Origin: Planctomycetota bacterium
GTDB lineage: Bacteria > Planctomycetota > Planctomycetia > Pirellulales > Pirellulaceae
Direction of reading: 5' to 3'
Length of the DNA stretch: 5,515 nucleotides
NCBI GenBank assembly: GCA_024274855.1
Contig: JAJSAJ010000426.1
Coordinates: 1 to 5,515 of the forward strand
A program made the position numbers and the translations under genes. The notes beneath the pieces are model-generated. The model did no database searches. It was given only the letters and a program-made list of their open reading frames with translations, and was not told where the DNA came from. Shown in pieces: positions 1 through 4,774 of this stretch (the first letter of the stretch is position 1; every line of letters begins with the position of its first letter).

Positions 1-230
1 CACCGACCATAAGGTGTTTACTTGTAAGCTCCCATGCTGTAACAGGTTCCAACTCGACAGGCCACAGTTCCACGGCGCGAATGCGCCATCGCATGATTCG
101 AATTCGCTCTCAGGATGCAAAAACGAAACATGCGTTGAACTAAACCGCTGCGCGGCCACATCTTGCGCATCGCCCGTCCGAATGCCCCATTCTGAAGCTT
201 GTTAGCCCTCCGCCCGGTCGGATAGAATGC
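1..230. other. Left-edge region with no supportable gene
   Basis: I see no credible coding region here. One plus-strand frame stays open from the left edge to about 205 (63 codons from its first ATG), and an 82-codon minus-strand frame overlaps it. Both give Cys-, Arg- and Ser-rich translations with no domain I recognise. A small imperfect dyad lies near 77-106 (TGCG, loop CCAT, CGCA, with outer GCGAA and TTCGC). It has no T-run and no tRNA-like context. A TAGAAT-like hexamer at 223-228 could be a -10 element for the following ORF, but I see no matching -35. Confidence 0.4.
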
Positions 231-446
231 TTGAAGTCCGAAGCGTGCGGCACAAAGAAAACGCATGGCAGGCCGGCAGGGGTGCTCACAGGCTTCGCAT
301 CAGAAGACGAGTGGTTCGATTATCAACTCGAAAACGACCCTCGTTTTCTGCAGCGAATCGCAGAGGCGCGCGCAAGCTTGCAGAACGGCCAAGGTGTCAA
401 GCTCGAAGATGTCACCACTGGCAAGAAACGGCGAACAAGCGGATGA
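231..446 (+). CDS. Putative short antitoxin-like protein (Phd/YefM C-terminal-like), possibly a remnant
   Basis: The translation from TTG at 231 is 71 residues. From about residue 23 it reads ASEDEWFDYQLENDP, then RFLQRIAEARASL, then GVKLEDV. A 'xDYxLENDPxFLxRIxxAR...GxGVxLEDV' pattern is familiar from the C-terminal segment of Phd/YefM-like antitoxins, which contacts the toxin. That assignment is recalled by eye, not searched. No ATG exists in this frame after the upstream stop at 141-143. The start is therefore TTG 231, or GTG 282 (54 residues), which has a weak AGG about 9 nt upstream. The usual N-terminal DNA-binding fold of about 50 residues is absent, so this may be a 5'-truncated or decayed gene. 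No RelE/ParE/Doc-like toxin ORF follows. If real, the product would be cytoplasmic. It could also be an unrelated small protein. Confidence 0.42.
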   Translation: MKSEACGTKKTHGRPAGVLTGFASEDEWFDYQLENDPRFLQRIAEARASLQNGQGVKLEDVTTGKKRRTSG

Positions 447-499
447 AGCCGAGCGGAAATGCGGTTGAGCTGGCCCAGATCGTAACGTGGTCCAGGTAG

Positions 500-520
500 G
501 TCCCGCTTGCCGAGCGGGAC
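500..520. repeat. Hairpin, 8-bp perfect stem, 5-nt loop
   Basis: GTCCCGCT (500-507) and AGCGGGAC (513-520) are exact reverse complements around the loop TGCCG. The stem lies about 54 bases past the stop of the antitoxin-like ORF. No T-run follows on either strand, so a classical intrinsic terminator is unlikely. Its 8-5-8 geometry matches three other hairpins in the window (669-689, 822-842, 3335-3355), but it lacks their downstream AGCTAA motif. It may be a distant relative or an independent palindrome. Confidence 0.6.
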
Positions 521-668
521 ATGGCGTAATCCAGGACACTACAAGAGGTTTGGAGCTGCATCCGGAACCTGTTTGCCTGCTGCTGGACCGGATTGCGATC
601 ACTGCCGGTTGAGCTTCAAAAGGAGTAACACTTTAGGCAAATGGAGAACGCGCGTTGGTCGAAGGCCC

Positions 669-710
669 CCCATGGGATTGTCCCATGGGTGAACAAGTCT
701 CTCGAGCTAA
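669..710 (+). repeat. REP-like unit A (hairpin plus AGCTAA), left member of convergent pair
   Basis: The hairpin is CCCATGGG (669-676), loop ATTGT, CCCATGGG (682-689). A linker, TGAACAAGTCTCTC, follows, then GAGCTAA (704-710). The stem and loop closely match unit B at 3335. The linker matches the minus-strand unit D at 3449-3402, sharing AAGTCTCTC before AGCTA. The same hairpin-linker-AGCTA order in four places shows that this is a dispersed repeat and not a chance palindrome. It faces unit C (799-842, minus strand). Confidence 0.7.
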
Positions 711-737
711 AAAGCATGTGATGAAAATCCCCCCTTT

Positions 738-778
738 CCGCTCCCTCCCCGCCGCCTTTGGCGGCGGGGAGGGAGCGG
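738..778. repeat. Perfect 19-bp GC-rich stem-loop between repeat units A and C
   Basis: CCGCTCCCTCCCCGCCGCC (738-756) is the exact reverse complement of 760-778, around the loop TTT. This is the longest perfect inverted repeat I found in the window. Neither side has a downstream T-run, so rho-independent termination is not well supported, although such a stable stem could still block polymerase or protect RNA 3' ends. It lies near the centre of the convergent repeat pair spanning 669-842 and is probably part of that element. A further 6-bp dyad, CGGCAT (783-788) with ATGCCG (792-797), lies just to its right. Confidence 0.8.
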
Positions 779-798
779 CCGTCGGCATGACATGCCGG

Positions 799-842
799 CC
801 TTAGCTCAATAGACTCGCTCGCCAACGGCACAAGGCCGTTGG
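799..842 (-). repeat. REP-like unit C, right member of convergent pair
   Basis: Read on the minus strand, the hairpin is CCAACGGC, loop CTTGT, GCCGTTGG (842 down to 822). The linker CGAGCGAGTCTATT and then GAGCTAAGG (807 down to 799) follow. The order and spacing are the same as in unit A, with the stem sequence changed on both arms, the loop of related type (A/C-T-T-G-T), and AGTCT conserved in the linker. It points toward unit A, so 669-842 forms one imperfect inverted doublet. Confidence 0.65.
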
Positions 843-972
843 GGTCGATCAGCCGAAAAAACAGCAGCGAAATACAACTCCAACTGCAGACGGCTAAACA
901 GTTACATAAATGACACCTGCCCCTCCACGCACTTTCGCCGTGAACGGTTACTACCAGGCGTGGATGCGGTTG

Positions 973-3081
973 CTACTGCAGATCAATCTGTCGAAACAGG
1001 GGCAAGTGACGGTAGTAGACTTCCAGGCAGCAGACGGCCAGAGCGGTCATATAGACGCGGCCGCCTTGTGACGTGAGTGGTCCGCGCGGCGTCCAGCTTC
1101 CGGCCTGATGCCCGCGTGTCTCTTGTGTGGAAATCAGCACATCACGCATTTTCAGATTCCATACAAGCCACGGTCGGCCTCCGTAATGGTGCATGACCTG
1201 AGTTGCATAGTACCAATAATAGACGTTTGGGTTATTAGCCGCCGGAGGATATTTTTTCAGCAGCCAGTCAACACCTTCGCGCAAAGGTGGTTGGTTCTTT
1301 TTCCATCCGAGATAGATTCGACAAAGCAGTCCTTCGGCGGTCATGGGGGCGGTGGGGTTTTCCCGGTGCATGTAGCCATACTGGGCCCCTTGGCGTCGCT
1401 GCACAGTGTCTAGGAAATGGCCCGCGTTTTCAAGCGTCTCCTCTGGAACAGCCAAATTGGCCGCCAAGCCGCTTTGCAAAGCCATCAGCTGCCAGCCAAG
1501 CACGCTGGTGTCGCCCTGCAACCGGTTTCGCTTCTGACGCGGATAATACCGCCAGCCGCCATCGAGGTATTGCGCCCGGATGATGAAGTCTAGCGCCAAT
1601 TGAGCAGGAACGCGAAGCCGTTCGTCACCGGTCATCAAAAACGCTTCGCACAACACGATCGTTGCTTGGCCGTGCGTGTACATACCCGGGTATTGGGCCG
1701 AGCTGCCTCGCAAATCGCCGTCCGTTTTTTGGTGCTGCACCAACCAGCGAAGCCCTTGTGCAACTTCGTTCTTGTAGATTCCGGTCAGATGGGTTTGGCC
1801 CGCTCCGAGCAACGGCAACAGGGCCAATGCCGTTCCGGTCATGTCACTGTGCAGTGAAGCACGCCCTCCACAATTGCAAGACTCGACCCGGTTGAAACGA
1901 TCCAGACTCCAGCTTCCATCAGGATTCTGATGCCGAGCGACCCAGCGCAAACCGCGAGCGACCGCCGCTTCGGTCAACGTCGTTCCCCCTTCATGCTTCA
2001 CAATCTCGACTCGCAACCTTGGATCACGCGCGGCAAATGCACGCCGTGAGGTCGAATGGGACAACTGTTTCCTGACATCCTTGATGTCGGGCAAGTGGGG
2101 GTTGCTGGTGTCCACCAGACGCAATTCGCGTGCTTGTTGATCGGCCCGCAGTGCCACTCGCCGCTGGGCCGGATCCTCCATGTTGACGCCGTCGGGGATT
2201 CCCAAATCAAAAACGGACATGTCCTCGAACTTGACCACACGCGTATCACCTCCCTCAACGGATCGCCGGGTGACACGGGTCGACAGCGTAATGTAGGGAC
2301 TCTCCGTTTCCTCTTGATAGGTAAGCAGACCAAGTATCGTCAGCAGCAAGACATGCAACAGCAGGCTGATCAGCCAAGCCGGCATATTGCTAAGGAAGCT
2401 GCCGCGTCTCCGCGCGCCACGACGCTCGAATGGCTTGGACGCGTCCTTGCGTGCCGGCGCCGCAACCGGTGGTGGGACCGGCTTGGTCGGTTCCGAGCGC
2501 CGAGGTGCCTGCTGCAAATCGGCGGCTGGCGGCGCGGCCACTCTGGACCGGCTCGCCGGCGGCTTCGAGGCCGGTCTAGCCTTCAGCGCCGAAGAGCCTC
2601 GCGCTTCCGCACGCTGATGCAACAGGCGGCGCGCTTCGCGCTCTTGTTGCTCCGTCAGCTCAATGCTCGTATCGCACCGCCAACAGTCGGCGATCATCAA
2701 CCATAAACGGATGGTCATCGGCGCCTGGCAATCGGGACACGTGCACAAAACCACATCACCATTCAGCCAGATTCCGAAACGTCCAATACGGTCTGACGCG
2801 CCAGCACAATCGGAAAACTTCCTCTCAATCGAAGCACGATCCGACTCGGACACACCCACTGCCGGACCGATCTCCGGCAACGGGGCGGCAGATCGGAGAT
2901 CGATCAACGGCATTTCGGCTCTTTCGGGCGGACTGGCAATCGACATCCGACTATCGATCGGCACCAAGACCAGGCGAACATGGGGATCCGAATCGTGTCG
3001 TGCCATTGATACTAAGTCCGCATATCCCGATTCGCCCCAATTGATCCGCCGGACAACCTGACGGCCCGTTCCAGTCGTCAT
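973..3081 (-). CDS. Membrane-anchored prenyltransferase/squalene-cyclase-like repeat protein with N-terminal zinc-ribbon-like region
   Basis: The product from ATG 3081 is 702 residues. Visible in order: Cys motifs C115-P-D-C118 and C133-W-R-C136 (zinc-ribbon-like); a Pro/Ala/Arg-rich linker (about 160-228) ending in the basic run RRGARRRG; one membrane helix (about 234-254); then, from about 370 to the end, alpha/alpha repeats of prenyltransferase/squalene-cyclase type. The repeat motifs are HQNPDGSW (384-391), QKTDGDLRG (451-459), AQYLDGGWRYYP (503-514) and AGSWTP (660-665). The topology implies a cytoplasmic head and an exported repeat domain. No cyclase DxDD motif is visible, so terpene cyclisation is doubtful; a binding or scaffold role is inferred. 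The start is uncertain. ATG 3171 would add 30 residues but abuts a hairpin, and the frame stays open to 3462 through repeat DNA. The ribosome site at 3081 is weak (GAGAA). The gene diverges from moxR. Confidence 0.85.
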   Translation of the reverse strand: MTTGTGRQVVRRINWGESGYADLVSMARHDSDPHVRLVLVPIDSRMSIASPPERAEMPLIDLRSAAPLPEIGPAVGVSESDRASIERKFSDCAGASDRIGRFGIWLNGDVVLCTCPDCQAPMTIRLWLMIADCWRCDTSIELTEQQEREARRLLHQRAEARGSSALKARPASKPPASRSRVAAPPAADLQQAPRRSEPTKPVPPPVAAPARKDASKPFERRGARRRGSFLSNMPAWLISLLLHVLLLTILGLLTYQEETESPYITLSTRVTRRSVEGGDTRVVKFEDMSVFDLGIPDGVNMEDPAQRRVALRADQQARELRLVDTSNPHLPDIKDVRKQLSHSTSRRAFAARDPRLRVEIVKHEGGTTLTEAAVARGLRWVARHQNPDGSWSLDRFNRVESCNCGGRASLHSDMTGTALALLPLLGAGQTHLTGIYKNEVAQGLRWLVQHQKTDGDLRGSSAQYPGMYTHGQATIVLCEAFLMTGDERLRVPAQLALDFIIRAQYLDGGWRYYPRQKRNRLQGDTSVLGWQLMALQSGLAANLAVPEETLENAGHFLDTVQRRQGAQYGYMHRENPTAPMTAEGLLCRIYLGWKKNQPPLREGVDWLLKKYPPAANNPNVYYWYYATQVMHHYGGRPWLVWNLKMRDVLISTQETRGHQAGSWTPRGPLTSQGGRVYMTALAVCCLEVYYRHLPLFRQIDLQ

Positions 3082-3175
3082 TGTAGTGTTCTCGCACCAG
3101 TAGGCCAGGGAAAAGAGCCGTATTGGCAAGAAGGTCTCCTCGATTCGCACTTTAGCGACAGGCACGGACATCGGC

Positions 3176-3209
3176 GCGGGCCCCACCCGCTTTAGGGGGT
3201 GGGTCCCGC
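3176..3209. repeat. Imperfect GC-rich hairpin upstream of the repeat-protein gene
   Basis: CCCACCC (3182-3188) pairs with GGGTGGG (3197-3203) around an 8-nt loop. After a one-base mismatch the stem continues with GCGGG (3176-3180) against CCCGC (3205-3209). It ends five bases before the alternative ATG at 3171 of the minus-strand gene. A CGCTAAAG on the minus strand about 18 nt beyond the stem faintly recalls the AGCTAA of the REP-like units, so it could be a degenerate copy. Its presence argues that the open frame upstream of 3171 is not coding. Confidence 0.65.
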
Positions 3210-3334
3210 ACTCCACCTCCAGGCGAAGCCGACCGGCAACAACACATCCCGCTTGATGCGGAAGCCGTCTGGTGGAGCGATGAGAGCTAAGGATTCGCCA
3301 ATCAGTAATTGTCGCACTTTTCCGCCTACAGACC

Positions 3335-3377
3335 CCCATGGGCTCGCCCCATGGGTGAATCAGGCTCGCAGCTAAGG
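3335..3377 (+). repeat. REP-like unit B, left member of second convergent pair
   Basis: The hairpin is CCCATGGG (3335-3342), loop CTCGC, CCCATGGG (3348-3355). The linker TGAATCAGGCTCGC and AGCTAAGG (3370-3377) follow. Both stem arms and the TGAA after the stem are identical to unit A at 669. It points toward unit D (3402-3449, minus strand). The AAGGAG at 3374-3379, followed by ATG at 3384, looks like a ribosome site but opens only a six-codon frame (stop at 3402-3404), so it is more likely part of the repeat than a gene start. Confidence 0.7.
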
Positions 3378-3401
3378 AGAAACATGCGTTCGGCTGCCCT
3401 G

Positions 3402-3449
3402 TAGCTTGAGAGACTTTGGTTCCCACGGCCCGCAAGCCCGTGGGGGACC
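3402..3449 (-). repeat. REP-like unit D, right member of second convergent pair
   Basis: On the minus strand the stem is CCCACGG (3444 down to 3438) with CCGTGGG (3428 down to 3422). It encloses a 9-nt loop that contains CTTGC, and GGTCC precedes it. The linker AACCAAAGTCTCTC and then AAGCTA follow. The linker is nearly the same as that of unit A (AAGTCTCTC in both), although the stem bases differ. With unit B it forms a symmetric doublet of about 115 bp inside the divergent spacer. Confidence 0.65.
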
Positions 3450-3645
3450 GAGACCGACACATCGTCCCCGAGTAAACGCGACAACAATGGATTCGCCGGC
3501 CCTACCGCCACTGGCGTCGAGACATGCCAGGGCGTATAGCGAAGGTTGCCCAGAAACTGCTAAACTAATGTACTTGGCAGCTTATCACACGTGTCGGACG
3601 TGCTTCGAGTGTAACGGCCCTAAACAGCCGCCCTCTTGATAATAG

Positions 3646-3715
3646 CCCAATGAGATGGGCCCAATGAGATGGGCCCAATGAGATGGGCCCAATGAGATGG
3701 GCCCAATGAGATGGG
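3646..3715. repeat. Perfect 14-bp tandem repeat, five copies
   Basis: The unit CCCAATGAGATGGG occurs five times without a mismatch, starting at 3646, 3660, 3674, 3688 and 3702. Each unit begins CCCA and ends TGGG, so each can fold on itself and each junction creates the palindrome TGGGCCCA. The length is not a multiple of three, so the array cannot encode a periodic peptide in one frame without cycling frames, and it lies outside any supported gene. It ends 104 bases before the moxR start, in the probable promoter or leader. Perfect identity suggests recent expansion by slippage, and so likely copy-number variation between strains. Confidence 0.95.
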
Positions 3716-3809
3716 CATGGCGTGCTGGGCGGACGGGGCAAGACGAACCGGCATGTATCGATCGCAAACGCAGCAGGCATGATTACCTATCCTGGCTGAA
3801 ATCATCCCC

Positions 3810-3815
3810 GGGGGA
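3810..3815 (+). promoter_or_regulatory. Likely ribosome binding site of moxR
   Basis: GGGGGA lies four bases upstream of ATG 3820. It is a G-rich, slightly close Shine-Dalgarno-like site. It supports ATG 3820 over the in-frame ATG at 3697, which starts inside the tandem repeat and would add 41 residues unlike any MoxR N-terminus. Confidence 0.4.
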
Positions 3816-3819
3816 TCCC

Positions 3820-4764
3820 ATGGCAACGGTGGAGTTAACCGACTTGATCGCCGAGTTGCAGACCAACATGAGCGAGGTGGTGTTGGGCAAGCCGGAAGTG
3901 GTTCGCATGTGCTTGGTTGCCTTGCTAGCCGGCGAGCACATTTTGCTGGAGGATGTGCCTGGCGTCGGCAAAACGCTGGTCGGAAAGGCTTTGGCGAAGA
4001 GTGTATCTGGTGAGTTCTGCCGGTTGCAGTTCACGCCCGACCTGCTGCCAAGCGACATTATTGGAAGTAGTGTATTTCACGTGAAGACGACGGAGTTTAT
4101 TTACAACCGGGGTCCGATCTTTGCGAATGTTGTGCTTGCCGATGAAATCAATCGAGCGCCACCCAGGACTCAAAGCGCCCTATTGGAAGCGATGAGCGAT
4201 GGCCAGGTCTCGGTCGATGGAACGACCTACGCGTTACCGAAGCCGTTTATCGTGATCGCCACGCAGAATCCATTCGAGTTTGAGGGGACCTATCCGTTAC
4301 CGGAGAGCCAATTGGACCGGTTTTTGTTGCGTATTTCGATGGGGTACCCTGATCGTGAGGACGAACGCAGGGTGCTCGATTCACATCGGCTTGGCGAGCC
4401 GGTCGAACGCCTGGAATCGGTATTGAATGCCGACCAGGTTTTGCAGCTTCAAGGCAAGGTGCGTGAGGTAACGGTCGACGAGTCCATTGTGAGCTATTTG
4501 CTGGAGATTGTCGAACTGACGCGTCAATGCGAAGACTTGCACGTCGGCGTCAGCACTCGCGGCGCACTGAGTCTGTATCGCGCGGCTCAAGCATCTGCCT
4601 TGATCGACGGGCGCGACTTTGTGGTTCCCGACGATGTCAAGCGATTGACCGATGCGGTATTGGTCCATCGAGTGATTCCCAAACGGTTTTATCAAGCAGG
4701 TCGTCGCACGGAAACCGAGCAACTGATTCGCCAGCTTGTGAACCAAGTTCCGGTGCCGGAGTAA
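3820..4764 (+). CDS. MoxR-family AAA+ ATPase
   Basis: The product is a 314-residue cytoplasmic ATPase of the MoxR type (AAA_3 core with a C-terminal lid), close to the usual family length. Visible motifs: Walker A EDVPGVGKT (44-52, K51 and T52); Walker B VVLADEINRAPP (104-115, D108 and E109); sensor 1 ATQNP (147-151, N150); the MoxR signature GTYPLPESQLDRF (156-168) with the probable arginine finger R167; and sensor 2 STRGAL (245-250, R247). All catalytic positions are present, so it should bind and hydrolyse ATP, probably as a hexamer. MoxR proteins act as chaperones that mature or activate partners, often von Willebrand factor A proteins encoded downstream. The stop is 10 bases before the DUF58 gene, so the two are almost certainly co-transcribed. 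The substrate cannot be read from this window. The symbol moxR is a family name only. Confidence 0.96.
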   Translation: MATVELTDLIAELQTNMSEVVLGKPEVVRMCLVALLAGEHILLEDVPGVGKTLVGKALAKSVSGEFCRLQFTPDLLPSDIIGSSVFHVKTTEFIYNRGPIFANVVLADEINRAPPRTQSALLEAMSDGQVSVDGTTYALPKPFIVIATQNPFEFEGTYPLPESQLDRFLLRISMGYPDREDERRVLDSHRLGEPVERLESVLNADQVLQLQGKVREVTVDESIVSYLLEIVELTRQCEDLHVGVSTRGALSLYRAAQASALIDGRDFVVPDDVKRLTDAVLVHRVIPKRFYQAGRRTETEQLIRQLVNQVPVPE

Positions 4765-4774
4765 CCATCCGACC

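Larger units (their letters stand above)
447..972. other. Non-coding spacer rich in hairpins
   Basis: This stretch of about 525 bases separates the antitoxin-like ORF from the 3' end of the minus-strand membrane protein gene. Small ORFs exist in it, but none has a recognisable product, and they run through palindromes. It holds the hairpin at 500-520, the convergent repeat pair spanning 669-842, and a perfect 19-bp stem at 738-778. Beyond the stop codon of the minus-strand gene lies a weak dyad, with CCACGC at 925-930 and GCGTGG at 958-963. An A6 tract at 856-861 reads as T6 on the minus strand, but no strong stem immediately precedes it. No convincing intrinsic terminator was found for either flanking gene. 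Confidence 0.6.
3082..3819. other. Long divergent spacer with palindromes and a tandem repeat
   Basis: About 740 bases separate the starts of the minus-strand repeat protein and moxR, so promoters for both must lie here. Going rightward it contains the hairpin at 3176-3209, a GAGCTAAGG motif at 3284-3292 after a weak CCGC/GCGG stem (possible decayed repeat unit), the convergent repeat pair at 3335-3449, and the 14-bp tandem array at 3646-3715. A GATAAT hexamer at 3638-3643 resembles a -10 box for moxR, but no convincing -35 lies at the right distance. TTGCCC (3546-3551) with TGTACT (3569-3574) at 17-bp spacing is another weak candidate. I see no gene: the ORFs crossing the region are translations of the repeats. 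Confidence 0.6.

Noticed and set aside
14..266. Small ORFs on both strands at the left edge.
   Set aside because: No recognisable domain, no good ribosome site, and mutual overlap; composition looks non-coding.
856..870. T6 tract (minus strand) as an intrinsic terminator for the repeat-protein gene.
   Set aside because: Only a 4-bp GCAG/CTGC pairing precedes the T-run; the longer dyad at 925-963 is too far away.
2056..2706. Plus-strand 216-codon ORF.
   Set aside because: It is fully antisense to the well-supported membrane protein gene; its translation is Arg-rich with no recognisable domain, typical of a GC-rich shadow frame.
3082..3462. Extension of the minus-strand repeat-protein frame up to an ATG at 3462 (829 residues).
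   Set aside because: The extra part runs through the repeat units at 3335-3449 and the hairpin at 3176-3209 and reads as low-quality Arg/Ser-rich sequence; it is better explained as open by chance.
3645..3716. CRISPR-like array.
   Set aside because: The 14-bp units are directly contiguous with no spacers, so this is a simple tandem repeat.
3697..3819. Upstream start for moxR at ATG 3697.
   Set aside because: It begins inside the 14-bp tandem array, and the 41 added residues do not look like a MoxR N-terminus; ATG 3820 has a G-rich site and a normal family start.
3565..3826. Minus-strand ORFs with repeated His-Trp-Ala-His and Leu-Ile-Gly-Pro peptides.
   Set aside because: The periodic peptides are just translations of the 14-bp DNA repeat, appear in several frames, and lack any domain or ribosome site.
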